From IMG/VR virus record IMGVR_UViG_3300046002_005060, positions 1 to 41,028 of that record: 41,028 nucleotides of DNA. One strand, 5' to 3'. The notes under the pieces are model-generated. The model ran no database searches, was not told where the DNA came from, and saw only the letters and a list, made by a program, of their open reading frames with translations. Positions 25,261 through 32,774 of the stretch are shown piece after piece (the first letter of the stretch is position 1; every line of letters begins with the position of its first letter). This stretch comes from a virus. The position numbers and the translations under genes were made by a program.

Positions 25261-25563
25261 CTAAAATTCGATGTCGTCCTGCTGATCACGATAATTGGCC
25301 GTTGCGCCGCGGTTGACCGGCTCGGCCCGGCTCACAGGTGGGCGCATCTGCTGGGCCAGCGGGGCCTCATCCTTTATCTCGGCCTTGAGGGACAGCATCT
25401 TGCCGGTGACCTTACCCGTCTCGTCTCGGAGCTCCCGCTTCCATCCGGCCAGCTTGTATATCACTCCTTCAATATTGATCGTGCCGCGGTAGTCAGGGCG
25501 CTTCTCGTTGTCGCCCTTGTCGTTGATGAACAGAGCTCCGCTGTTGGTGTTGTCGTATGCCAT
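25261..25563 (-). CDS. Small conserved recombination-module protein, DUF736-like
   Basis: 100 aa from ATG at 25563. NSGALFINDKGDNEKRPDYR then GTINIEGVIYKLAGWKRE is a pattern shared by small beta-rich proteins that accompany phage recombination genes; a single-strand DNA-binding role has been suggested by context. The C-terminus is disordered with acidic end (DDIEF), as in SSB proteins. The leader is A/C-rich (CCAACACCAAAACCAACACC). Confidence 0.6.
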   Translation of the reverse strand: MAYDNTNSGALFINDKGDNEKRPDYRGTINIEGVIYKLAGWKRELRDETGKVTGKMLSLKAEIKDEAPLAQQMRPPVSRAEPVNRGATANYRDQQDDIEF

Positions 25564-25591
25564 GGTTGGTGTTGGTTTTGGTGTTGGTTGG

Positions 25592-26074
25592 TTATTGGGG
25601 GGAAAGTTGGAATGACTCGCGTTTTGGATTCCAGTCGGTGGTAGGCACCACCGGCACGTAGCAGGAGCCCAGGCTCTCAAGGATCTCGAAGACCTCTCCC
25701 GGGTACTCAGCGGCCGCACGCACCGCCACGTCGTGAGCCTTCTGGAGATCATCCATCCGGCCGGAGAACAGCCGGCAGGTGCTGGCCCGCAGGACGCAGT
25801 AGCCGCGTTGCCGTGCGGTAGGGGGTTCCGGTTCAGGTTCCGGTGCCGGAGGTTCATCGATCGCTGGGATACAATCCCATGACGGGGCCGCGGCATCTGG
25901 TGCCTCAAATCGGCACTCCAGACGTTTGGCGTCTGGCAACAGCAGCCACTCAACGACCGCTCGGTGGAATTTTATGCCCCCCCTGCCCCCCAGTTTTCCA
26001 TCCCAGCATAGTTTAATCGGCACCCCTTGGTTGGAGAAAGTGAATGCGAATTGGTTGTATCGGAATTTTTCCAT
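25592..26074 (-). CDS. Hypothetical protein with acidic Pro-rich linker
   Basis: 160 aa from ATG at 26074. It has an N-terminal beta-rich section (RYNQFAFTFSNQGVPIKLCW), a Pro/Glu linker (PPAPEPEPEPPT) and a C-terminal helical part (DLQKAHDVAVRAAAEYPGEV). Upstream leader CCAACTAACCAACATT is G-poor. Unrecognised. Confidence 0.55.
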   Translation of the reverse strand: MEKFRYNQFAFTFSNQGVPIKLCWDGKLGGRGGIKFHRAVVEWLLLPDAKRLECRFEAPDAAAPSWDCIPAIDEPPAPEPEPEPPTARQRGYCVLRASTCRLFSGRMDDLQKAHDVAVRAAAEYPGEVFEILESLGSCYVPVVPTTDWNPKRESFQLSPQ

Positions 26075-26082
26075 AATGTTGG

Positions 26083-26775
26083 TTAGTTGGTGCGGCTCAG
26101 TTTGGGTTTCACCGCCTCCCGGGCCGCGGCGTAGTCGATGATGAATTGGTCGAGGCTGGCGGCCAGCTTGTCGGTGTAGGCGTCCCGCAGGACGGTGATG
26201 TGGAAGGGCTGGAGCCCCGGGAAGTAGGAGAAGAAGTCCCACCGGCGGAGACCCGTCACAGCCATCGCCCCGTGGACCTGCTGCTTGTGGTCGTCCGGCA
26301 GACCGCCGGCCATCACCCAGCCCACGTGGACCTTGGGGGAGGGGCACTTGATCTCCACGCCCCAGCCAAAGATCGCCAATCCGTTGGTAATCCGCCCCTC
26401 CTCGTCATAGACGGCGTGACCATCGAGCGTCTTGCCGTCGCGCAGGATCAGCCCATCCGGGGAGCATCCCACCACCCTATCGGGACGGGTCACGAAGCCC
26501 ACCTCGACTGCACGCTCCCGCACGTGTTGCTCGTAAGCCCGGCGGGCCTCCGGCTCCATTTCCGTGCCGCGGTCCGTGAATCGATTGCCGGCGAAGTCCA
26601 CCCACTCCGGCACATAGCTCTCGCCGATGAGCTCAGCGATGTAGGCCGTCGCAGACTTGCTCAGGTCTCCCTTCGCCGCCGTGATCACATCCTTGAACCG
26701 GGACGCAGTCGGCCGTCCCCGGCGGATCGCATGCCACTGCTCGGACCCCTGGATGACAGATGGGTGGACGATCAT
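26083..26775 (-). CDS. YqaJ-family (lambda Exo-like) recombination exonuclease
   Basis: 230 aa from ATG at 26775. Family signature: QGSEQWHAIRRGRPTASRF (9-27), TEMEPEARRAYE (71-82), VVGCSPDGLI with catalytic Asp107, GVEIKCPS with the E-x-K pair (141, 143), and HKQQVHGAMAVTG. It degrades 5' strands of double-strand ends so the annealase (Bet, next but one gene) can pair them. The start is chosen at MIVHPSVIQG, sharing 4 bp with the preceding 69-aa gene. Confidence 0.92.
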   Translation of the reverse strand: MIVHPSVIQGSEQWHAIRRGRPTASRFKDVITAAKGDLSKSATAYIAELIGESYVPEWVDFAGNRFTDRGTEMEPEARRAYEQHVRERAVEVGFVTRPDRVVGCSPDGLILRDGKTLDGHAVYDEEGRITNGLAIFGWGVEIKCPSPKVHVGWVMAGGLPDDHKQQVHGAMAVTGLRRWDFFSYFPGLQPFHITVLRDAYTDKLAASLDQFIIDYAAAREAVKPKLSRTN

Positions 26776-26981
26776 GACTGCACCTCCTCCCGTGCAGCGA
26801 TCATGGCGTCTGCTGCTTCGTAGGCCCGTTTTGCAATTCCTTTTACAGGGTAACCGATTGGGCAGGATGCAGCCAAAGCCTGACCTGCGAACCAGTCGCG
26901 GAGAGTCATGCCGGTGTACGCGCACCCATGTGCGTCGTTGTTGGGGTATGCTGGCCCTCCGTCGTCAATGGGATTGCTCAT
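26772..26981 (-). CDS. Small conserved phage protein (GMTLRDWFAGQAL type)
   Basis: 69 aa. DDGGPAYPN then GMTLRDWFAGQALAAS and an Ala-rich helix (AYEAADAMIAAREE) form a pattern widespread among small phage proteins near recombination genes. Function unknown. Overlaps with both neighbours by 4 bp. Confidence 0.7.
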   Translation of the reverse strand: MSNPIDDGGPAYPNNDAHGCAYTGMTLRDWFAGQALAASCPIGYPVKGIAKRAYEAADAMIAAREEVQS

Positions 26982-27670
26982 TCGGCACCTCCATTTCCAT
27001 CGATGTAGTCCTGCTCATCGGCACCCCAGTCCGCAAGCGCCACCGGCTCCGGCCCTTGTGCAGCCACCGGCCGGAACGGATCCAGCGGCTCCGCCCGGGC
27101 GATCTCCCGCCCCTTCGCCACCTTCTCCGCGCCACTGATCACCTGCCCCTCGTCCTCGTCAGTGATGCCCGAGAACCCGAACGCGATCCGTGCGCACTGG
27201 ATGATCGCCTTATGCCGCAGCATCCGGTGCTCCATTTTCCACGGCTCCGTGTTCCGCTTACACTCCACCAGATACTCGGTGGCCACGATAGGGTACTGCC
27301 GGTCCTTCCGGTAGATCCGGCACGTGCAGCTGACCAGCCGGCCGTCCGTATCATGCTCATGCGTCGTCTCCAGCCCATCCATTTGCGGGTGGTCGTTCGT
27401 GATCCGCAGCCACCCATCGATGGACACCACCGGCACGATCCCCCCTCCCTTCGCCGGGAAGGCGTAGATCTCCTTGATCATCGGGTTCAGGCCATACTCA
27501 TTGGCCACCACCACCAGCACCATGAACTCCTCTGCCGTCGCCCCCTTGAATACCGTCGCTCTCAGCGAGGCATGCAGCTTATCCACCTCGATGTTCAGCC
27601 GGTTGGCCATGATGGCCAGCGCTGAAACCTTGGACGGCGCTGTCGCCGGGATTGTTGCCAGTGCGCTCAT
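26978..27670 (-). CDS. bet: Bet/RecT-type single-strand annealing protein
   Basis: 230 aa. NEYGLNPMIKEIYAFPAKGG then IVPVVSIDGWLRI is the core of the phage Bet recombinase family, followed by a CRIYRKDRQYPIV strand pair and WKMEHRMLRHKAIIQCAR. The C-terminus is acidic and less conserved. It anneals complementary single strands made by the exonuclease. Its start overlaps the preceding stop (TAATG). Confidence 0.92.
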   Translation of the reverse strand: MSALATIPATAPSKVSALAIMANRLNIEVDKLHASLRATVFKGATAEEFMVLVVVANEYGLNPMIKEIYAFPAKGGGIVPVVSIDGWLRITNDHPQMDGLETTHEHDTDGRLVSCTCRIYRKDRQYPIVATEYLVECKRNTEPWKMEHRMLRHKAIIQCARIAFGFSGITDEDEGQVISGAEKVAKGREIARAEPLDPFRPVAAQGPEPVALADWGADEQDYIDGNGGAE

Positions 27671-28002
27671 TACAGGGCCCCCCTCTCCAGTTCATCCGCC
27701 TCGGCCCGCAAAGCGGCAATCTTTGCAGTCACCGAGCAGGCCCGCTCAAAGATATCGTTCAGAGCCTCCCCCGCACTAGGGTATTGGGTACTATTTGCCG
27801 GCACCCCTTGGATGTAGACGCTCCATCCGACTCTCGGCTCTAATTTGCTGTAAGTGTCCGCCACCAAGGTGATGGAGGCCGGGCGGGTGCCGGCGATCTT
27901 CCGCACCTGAGTCAGATGGTGCAGCAGGTAGGCATGGACCTCCTCCTCCCGCGGGAGGACAGATTCGGGGGTGTGTGTTCGTTGTTCTTGGTTCGAGTAC
28001 AT
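27670..28002 (-). CDS. Hypothetical protein with C-terminal coiled coil
   Basis: 110 aa. The middle region (TLVADTYSKLEPRVGWSVYI) looks like strands; the C-terminus (TAKIAALRAEADELE) is a likely coiled coil. A position just before bet suggests a recombination or regulatory accessory. Leader CTCAAAGACCGAATT is G-poor. Unrecognised. Confidence 0.55.
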   Translation of the reverse strand: MYSNQEQRTHTPESVLPREEEVHAYLLHHLTQVRKIAGTRPASITLVADTYSKLEPRVGWSVYIQGVPANSTQYPSAGEALNDIFERACSVTAKIAALRAEADELERGAL

Positions 28003-28081
28003 AATTCGGTCTTTGAGTGATGGTTTTCCGGCAGTAGATTGGTATCAGACCGCTGCCGGTCGGCCCCTTGGTGAGGATGGT

Positions 28082-28267
28082 TTACCGGCGCTTCAGGTAG
28101 CGCCCATAGGCCCGGCGGGCCCGCAGTTCCCGGATCTCGGCCCGGGCATCGCTGCGGGAGATCCACAGCACGCAGAGCCCGGTGATGCCGGCGATGATGT
28201 AAAGGCAGCCGAGGATAATCTCGGCCGTGGCCGCATGCCGGATGTTTTCAAGTTGGAGCATGCTCAT
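28082..28267 (-). CDS. Small membrane protein
   Basis: 61 aa from ATG at 28267. One transmembrane helix (IILGCLYIIAGITGLCVLWI), then a basic tail (RELRARRAYGRYLKRR). It shares ATGA with the stop of the 57-aa gene. Possibly acts on the host membrane early in infection; function unknown. Confidence 0.6.
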   Translation of the reverse strand: MSMLQLENIRHAATAEIILGCLYIIAGITGLCVLWISRSDARAEIRELRARRAYGRYLKRR

Positions 28268-28437
28268 GGCTGGACAGGGGGAGGGTTGAAGTTCGCGGGG
28301 TATTGCCGGCCGTACCGGTCGGTAGCCCACTCCGGCGTCACGAATGGCGGCACCGGCCGGCTCCACTCCGTCAGCGTCACGGCGTAGGCGATAGCCACCA
28401 GCCCGAGCGGCAGCAGGATCAGGGTGGCGGCGTTCAT
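28264..28437 (-). CDS. Small membrane protein
   Basis: 57 aa. One N-terminal hydrophobic helix (AATLILLPLGLVAIAYAV), then TEWSRPVPPFVTPEWATDRY and a Pro-rich end. Both ends overlap neighbours as ATGA, so it belongs to a tightly coupled set of four small genes. Function unknown. Confidence 0.55.
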   Translation of the reverse strand: MNAATLILLPLGLVAIAYAVTLTEWSRPVPPFVTPEWATDRYGRQYPANFNPPPVQP

Positions 28438-28604
28438 GCCGGCCTCCTCTCCTCAACCGCAGAAGCCGTGGGGCCAAGGTGCAGTCCGTTGTCCCGGGCG
28501 ATCCGCATCGCCTCCCGCTTGCTCGTGGCCGCCACCACGCACTTGTGGACCGTCGCCTTGTTCGACGAGTAGATCAGATACCGGGTCAGGTGGGCCAGGC
28601 TCAT
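28434..28604 (-). CDS. Hypothetical small protein
   Basis: 56 aa. YLIYSSNKATVHKCVVAATS then KREAMRIARDNGLHLGP suggests a beta-beta-alpha unit. Coupled by ATGA to both neighbours. Unrecognised. Confidence 0.5.
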   Translation of the reverse strand: MSLAHLTRYLIYSSNKATVHKCVVAATSKREAMRIARDNGLHLGPTASAVEERRPA

Positions 28605-28849
28605 GGCTGCCCCTCCCCGCCGGTCGCCAAGCGATCCAGAAACCCCTTAAAGCTAGGGAATGAGATCAGCCGCACCCCACGCTCAGTGCCCCTGACCCGG
28701 AGGTTGACGGACCTGACCTTGCCGGACGCCACCAGATAATTGATGGTGCTGCGGCTCATGCCACTCCATGCGACCGCTTGAGCCACTCGGATCCACTCGG
28801 GCTCCAATGCGACTGTCGCCGGGGTAATAGGGGCGGTGGTGGTGTTCAC
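28601..28849 (-). CDS. Excisionase-like HTH protein
   Basis: 82 aa, GTG start overlapping the upstream stop (GTGA). WIRVAQAVAWSGMSRSTINY is a MerR/excisionase-type helix-turn-helix, followed by a wing with VASGKVRSVNLRVRGTERGV. It could be Xis or an early regulator; its place in the early operon and the presence of an integrase favour Xis. Confidence 0.65.
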   Translation of the reverse strand: MNTTTAPITPATVALEPEWIRVAQAVAWSGMSRSTINYLVASGKVRSVNLRVRGTERGVRLISFPSFKGFLDRLATGGEGQP

Positions 28850-29019
28850 TTGGAGGCTCCTTTCTTGGCAGGGAAGGCCCTGTAGGCGAGTTCGTGGCCA
28901 AGGGTCCGGCGACTCTCGGCCGCTTGGGATTTCAACGCCGCAAACTCAGTCTCGCCAAGGACGACGATGACTTTGAAGGGGTGAGTTTTCTTTGTGCGGC
29001 GGGGTGTCTTTGCAGGCAT
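28846..29019 (-). CDS. Small basic RHH-like protein, first gene of the early operon
   Basis: 57 aa. A basic start (PAKTPRRTKKTHPF) is followed by KVIVVLGETEFAALKSQAAE, a strand then helix as in ribbon-helix-helix regulators, then a second helix (RTLGHELAYRAF). It is the first gene after the divergent control region. A Cro-like role is possible (inference). Leader is A/C-rich. Confidence 0.5.
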   Translation of the reverse strand: MPAKTPRRTKKTHPFKVIVVLGETEFAALKSQAAESRRTLGHELAYRAFPAKKGASK

Positions 29020-29178
29020 GGGGTTACGGGATGTGGTTGGATTTAATTGAATAAATGGGGTGGTGGTTGCTTGTTGACCGGGTGTCTATACACCTGTGTC
29101 AATGGGGTGTATACCCACCAGAGTCAACACTTTTTTTCTTACTGTTGAAAAAATATTCCCTTTGGGGTAATTTGCGGA
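29020..29178. promoter_or_regulatory. Divergent control region with two palindromic operators
   Basis: Two short palindromes: GGTGT-CTAT-ACACC-type at 29081-29094 and GGGT-GTAT-ACCC at 29105-29116, centres 23 bp apart. A plus-strand promoter follows at 29145-29173. The region separates the early minus-strand operon (from 29019) from the plus-strand RHH gene, as in a lysogeny switch. Confidence 0.6.
29145..29173 (+). promoter_or_regulatory. Sigma70-like promoter of the RHH gene
   Basis: -35 TTGAAA (29145-29150), exactly 17-bp spacer, -10 TAATTT (29168-29173). The ATG follows 5 bp later, so transcription should start at or within the first codon: a leaderless mRNA. Confidence 0.65.
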
Positions 29179-29364
29179 ATGGCAAACCAACGAAAAAAGG
29201 GTAAAAGGCAGGTGGCGTTCTGGGTCACCGAGGAGGAGAAAATCCAGCTGAACGAAACCGCTACTGAGGCGGGGTACGACAACCTCGCCGACTGGCTGCG
29301 GTCCCTGATTACCGTGCCCGAAGATCCCGACAATCCCGACAATAAACCCCCACCTCAAGATTAA
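29179..29364 (+). CDS. RHH-like regulator, candidate lysogeny repressor
   Basis: 61 aa. The basic start (NQRKKGKRQVAFWVTEEEK) gives the strand and first helix, and TATEAGYDNLADWLRSLI the second helix, of a ribbon-helix-helix fold (Arc/CopG type). The tail is acidic and Pro-rich. One of only two plus-strand genes, divergent from the early operon and next to the integrase, the usual position of a phage repressor. No cI-like gene is present elsewhere, so this is the best candidate (inference). Confidence 0.65.
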   Translation: MANQRKKGKRQVAFWVTEEEKIQLNETATEAGYDNLADWLRSLITVPEDPDNPDNKPPPQD

Positions 29365-29519
29365 GTTAGCGAGGGGGGGGGGGGATCAGTTAGGTTTTGA
29401 TGCCGGAGCATTGACGCACAACCCCCCGGCTGGGGGCAAGCTTTCGCCCTTCTTGGAATTTAAAAAAAAATAAGTTGTAACGCTGGGGAAAAAAATCCGT
29501 TTGGAGTGCCGGCCCGTCC
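29365..29519. other. Intergenic region with 12-G run and hairpins
   Basis: It holds a run of 12 G (29373-29384), a hairpin CCCCC-cggct-GGGGG (29423-29436), GGGCGAAAGCTTGCCC as a stem on the minus strand, and a run of nine A (29461-29469). It separates the convergent ends of the RHH gene and the integrase, so it likely holds terminators for both. Confidence 0.6.
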
Positions 29520-30611
29520 TCAGAACAGGTCCGGCATCGCATCCAAGGCGGTGCGCTTGGCCGCCGAGTCAATGTGCGTGTACATCGCCGAGACCGCCGG
29601 CGAGTCGTGGCCGATGATATCCATCACCACGGCCTCCGAGACCCCGGCGTTCTTCATCATGCTGGTGGCCGTGTGCCGGAAGCTGTGGAAGCTGATGTCG
29701 CTCAGGTCACGCTTGGCATCCCGGCCAGTGGTCGCCTTCCGGTGCGGCAGAGGCGGCCTCAGGCCGGCCTCAACGAGCAGCTCGCGGAACTGGCCGGATA
29801 GCGTCGACGCCCGCCCACTTTCCCCCGCTTGAATGGAGCCGGCGGATTCCGGGTGGACGAACGCCGCGCCCCCCTCCTTCGGCCGCACCATGCCGGCAAG
29901 GTGTCGAGCCAATGGAGCCGCTATGGGGATGGACATCTGCCGGCCGGTCTTGCGGCTGACAAACCGGATCTCGCGGCCGGTGCTGTCGATGTAGCTCCAC
30001 CGGAACAGCCCGATATCGTTGAGCCGCTGGCCGGTGTAGATGCCAAAAAGGATCAGGGACCGCATCTCTCCGGTCGCATGCTCCAACAGGGTGCCGATCT
30101 CCTCGAGCGTGAACGGCCGGCGCTGCACCCGCCCCTCGTCGCGCAGCGCCTTGATCCCCTCCGCCGGGTTCTTGGCCAGCAGGTCATCGCGCCGGGCTGC
30201 CTCGAAGAACATGCGCAGGATCTTGATGCCGAGGTTCGCCGTCATGGGGGTGATCCGCTGCAACATCACCGTCCGGTAGGCCACCACGTCCGCCTTGGTG
30301 ATGCTGACCAACGGCTCCTTCGCCCGGGCCCCAAGGTAGGCGAGGAAGCCCAGGGTGCGGGAGGAATAACCAGAGTAAGTCGAGACGCTCACCGCGCCCT
30401 TGTGACCGGCCAGCCACTGGTCACGCCACCCCTCGACCGTCAGTGCCGGCGGAGGTGGAGGCACACTAGCCTCCTGCTCCCATACCTCTGCCAATTTTGC
30501 CGCCGCCCGTTTGTCCGGCAGCTTGGTCGTCCGCTGAATCCGCTTCCCGGTGTGGTCGGTGTAGCATGCTACCCAGTTTGCGCTGTCGGGTCTGCGTTTG
30601 ATGGTGGCCAT
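29520..30611 (-). CDS. int: Tyrosine integrase
   Basis: 363 aa from ATG at 30611 (MATIKRRPDS); the frame stays open upstream to a GTG at 30728 but that part translates the attP-like repeats and is not protein-like. N-terminal arm-type DNA-binding strand section (NWVACYTDHTGKRIQRTTK), SAM-like core-binding domain (TVEGWRDQW onward), catalytic domain with Arg196 (IYTGQRLNDIG), Lys221 region, His309-x-x-Arg312 (HSFRHT), His335 (GHDS) and the nucleophile Tyr344 (MYTHID). All key residues are present, so it should be active. The style of the N-terminal region reminds me of Verrucomicrobiota integrases (recollection only). Confidence 0.93.
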   Translation of the reverse strand: MATIKRRPDSANWVACYTDHTGKRIQRTTKLPDKRAAAKLAEVWEQEASVPPPPPALTVEGWRDQWLAGHKGAVSVSTYSGYSSRTLGFLAYLGARAKEPLVSITKADVVAYRTVMLQRITPMTANLGIKILRMFFEAARRDDLLAKNPAEGIKALRDEGRVQRRPFTLEEIGTLLEHATGEMRSLILFGIYTGQRLNDIGLFRWSYIDSTGREIRFVSRKTGRQMSIPIAAPLARHLAGMVRPKEGGAAFVHPESAGSIQAGESGRASTLSGQFRELLVEAGLRPPLPHRKATTGRDAKRDLSDISFHSFRHTATSMMKNAGVSEAVVMDIIGHDSPAVSAMYTHIDSAAKRTALDAMPDLF

Positions 30612-30892
30612 CCGCACCCATACCGCACACAAAACCGCACACAACCGCACACGTTCTGGGGGTTTCTGGTGTACAATCTTTGCCGATTTTCCCCGTAGCG
30701 GCAGGGCCACGCCCCCCCTATGATCCACCTTCCGGTTGGAGTGGGGTCTTTTTATTCAGCCCTTTCTACGGGGAAATCAGCCTCGAACAGACCGGACCGC
30801 ACACAAAACCGCACACAAACCTCACAGGTATCTAGTGGAGCCTGTGTGCGTCTGGTGTGCAAAATTGATCCAGTCGGACCAGATGCCGCCTC
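30612..30892. other. attP-like region with direct and inverted repeats
   Basis: No gene. A 23-bp identical direct repeat (two ACCGCACACAA-type units) lies at 30622-30644 and 30796-30818, with a third ACCGCACAC after the first copy. TCTGGTGTACAA (30665) resembles TCTGGTGTGCAA (30852). An 11-bp inverted repeat TTTCCCCGTAG / CTACGGGGAAA lies at 30688-30698 and 30766-30776. A repeat-rich region beside the integrase start suits arm sites flanking an attachment core (inference). Confidence 0.6.
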
Positions 30893-31252
30893 TTAGCCGG
30901 CGGCAGGATCCGCCACTGGTACCTCAACGGCAGGCGCAGCGGCAGCAGCGTCCTTGAGCGCCTGGTAGGCCACCAGCGCCGGGATAGCAGCGGCGATGGC
31001 TGCATACGCGGTGGCGACCTCTGGGATGGCTTGGATGGCTTCCCACAGCGGCAGTCGGATCTCCCGGCGGTCGGACAGTAGCCGGTCGCCGGTGGGTTTG
31101 TCGTAGGGCACATACTCGACGTAGATCGTGTCCTGCAAACCCATTGACCTGGCGCTGACCGCGAGGTCCATGATGTAGGCGGAGGCGAATTCTTTGGCGG
31201 GGACCGCGGGACGCTCGGCTGGGGAGGGTAGGGGGATGGTGATGTCGGCCAT
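30893..31252 (-). CDS. Hypothetical protein, last gene of the late operon
   Basis: 119 aa. It has a mixed N-terminal part with ASAYIMDLAVSARSMGLQ and TIYVEYVPYDK, then an Ala-rich helical end (ATAYAAIAAAIPALVAYQAL) and an acidic Pro/Ala tail. Possibly a tail-associated protein; unrecognised. Leader CCACCCCCTAAACACC lacks G. Confidence 0.55.
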   Translation of the reverse strand: MADITIPLPSPAERPAVPAKEFASAYIMDLAVSARSMGLQDTIYVEYVPYDKPTGDRLLSDRREIRLPLWEAIQAIPEVATAYAAIAAAIPALVAYQALKDAAAAAPAVEVPVADPAAG

Positions 31253-31257
31253 GGTGT

Positions 31258-31452
31258 TTAGGGGGTGGAAGTTGCTGGGTTTTCTTTGGCCTTGTCGGCT
31301 TCGGCTTGATCGATTTGAGTCAGGATGGCGATTGCGCCCTTCAACTGGGTTTCTTCGCTCTCGAGCTGCTTGAGCCTCTCCCGCAGATCATGCTGCTCTG
31401 CGAGGTTGGCGTTGCGGGTGGTGACTAGGTTTTGTTTGTAGGTTGGGGTCAT
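31258..31452 (-). CDS. Small coiled-coil protein
   Basis: 64 aa. One long helix with heptad pattern (LAEQHDLRERLKQLESEETQ) through most of the chain and a polar end. It lies between two late genes with gaps of 5 and 11 bp. Chaperone or structural role possible; unrecognised. Confidence 0.5.
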   Translation of the reverse strand: MTPTYKQNLVTTRNANLAEQHDLRERLKQLESEETQLKGAIAILTQIDQAEADKAKENPATSTP

Positions 31453-31463
31453 GTGTGGGATTG

Positions 31464-32624
31464 TTATTTAGCAGCCCAGCCGGTGTTGCCGGTGCCGGAT
31501 TCTTTGACGTAGAGCGTGGTCAGTAAGCCGCCGTCTGTGCGGAGGTAAAGGCTACCGACAAGAGCCGTGACGACTCCTTCAGGACTGCCGGTTCCGCGAG
31601 AGATGCCAAGATTGGCTTCTCCAAGCTCAAGGCGTGTGTAACTTGTTCCAGCGTTGTTTGTTAGTCGAATTACCCCATCCGCCGGGCTTATCATTGCTGA
31701 CCGTGTGTTTAGCCATCCGATTAGCGCGGTGTCAGTTGATCTGATGTTTCCATTGGCAGCTAAATTGCCGCAATTAAGCGGAGCAAACCCCGAATCATCC
31801 GCCAGCACAATGTGAATCCCGGTCCCGTTGCGCTTGATCGCGGGGAATGCGGAGGTGATGCCGCCGGCACAGAACAGTCCAGTGTAATCAACGATCCACT
31901 TTGTGGTGCCATTGATTGCCAGCGATACCTGACCAAAACCATTTGGTCCGTTGATTGAGGTTGATGTTGTGTTGCCGTAGACGTTAAAAAGACCCGCCCC
32001 GCCTCCAAAATTAATGGCTGAATTAGATGGCAGCAGAACCCCCCCAGCAGCAGGCAGGGACATCCTCACCACCCCACCAGTCACAAAATCAATCGGAAGC
32101 GCCGCCATGCCTGATCCAAGAAACTCCGTCCCAATCTGAAGCCTGTTGGTGCCTATTGGAAAACCAAACGTGCCCCGCTCAAATACGGTGGCGCTGGTAT
32201 AATTGTTATAAGTCCGCTGGGTCTGCGCTGCTGTCCCGTTCCGCTGGGCTAGGATTCCGTCTGCGTCTCGGGCGAGCTTAATGGTTTGTGAGCTAACCCC
32301 CCAGCTTAGTGTTCCCGCAGTCATTTCATACTGCAACCCAGTGTAGGCGGTAGTATTAGTTAATGTGCCAGCCGGGGCCATTGCAAGCTGAATAGTATAT
32401 TGAGCCGGACTCCAGACACCGACAGCATAAGATCCAGAAACTGGAAAAGCCACCGCCGGGTTTTTTGACGCCCCTGTTTCTGAAGCAGTCAAAGCTCCGG
32501 TCAGGGATTGCGCCAGGAACGTCGGCGCGTCCGTTTGGCCTAGGCCGATGGCGGTGCGGATTTGCAGCTTCTCGCCACTTGTTGGTGGCGTTCCGGTTGG
32601 GGTGTCTCCGATATCAATTGGCAT
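31464..32624 (-). CDS. Putative tail fibre or tailspike-like protein
   Basis: 386 aa, rich in Gly, Thr, Ser, Asn and Ala, beta-prone, with short repeats such as VSLAINGTTKWIVDY and IRSTDTALIGW typical of fibre shafts. The start IDIGDTPTGTPPTSGEKLQI and the end (LYLRTDGGLLTTLYVKESGTG-like) resemble tail fibre modules of the type that end in a WxAK motif. Unlike its neighbours, the DNA is less GC-rich, with AT-rich stretches, suggesting recent exchange of a host-range module. Confidence 0.65.
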   Translation of the reverse strand: MPIDIGDTPTGTPPTSGEKLQIRTAIGLGQTDAPTFLAQSLTGALTASETGASKNPAVAFPVSGSYAVGVWSPAQYTIQLAMAPAGTLTNTTAYTGLQYEMTAGTLSWGVSSQTIKLARDADGILAQRNGTAAQTQRTYNNYTSATVFERGTFGFPIGTNRLQIGTEFLGSGMAALPIDFVTGGVVRMSLPAAGGVLLPSNSAINFGGGAGLFNVYGNTTSTSINGPNGFGQVSLAINGTTKWIVDYTGLFCAGGITSAFPAIKRNGTGIHIVLADDSGFAPLNCGNLAANGNIRSTDTALIGWLNTRSAMISPADGVIRLTNNAGTSYTRLELGEANLGISRGTGSPEGVVTALVGSLYLRTDGGLLTTLYVKESGTGNTGWAAK

Positions 32625-32628
32625 AAAA

Positions 32629-32769
32629 TTAGTTATATTGGATTGGGGTGCCGTTGTAGGTTATGGACGCGCCGTTGTACTGGATGGGGCCGCCGGTAAT
32701 GCGAGGCGCACGGATGCCCCGGTAGCGCCGGGGTTTCACGGTGGGGCAGGAAGGGATGGAGCCGGGCAT
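32629..32769 (-). CDS. 46-aa protein with QYNG-type repeats
   Basis: ATG at 32769, stop at 32629, 5 bp before the fibre gene. The C-terminal half repeats IQYNGASITYNGTPIQYN: three spaced [QT]YN units. Basic in the middle (KPRRYRGIRAPR). Unrecognised, possibly a tail tip or fibre-associated peptide. Confidence 0.45.
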   Translation of the reverse strand: MPGSIPSCPTVKPRRYRGIRAPRITGGPIQYNGASITYNGTPIQYN

Positions 32770-32774
32770 ATGGT

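Noticed and set aside
30612-30728. 39-residue N-terminal extension of the integrase (GTG start at 30728)
   Set aside because: It would translate the attP-like repeats, and the family's N-terminal strand begins right after the ATG at 30611.
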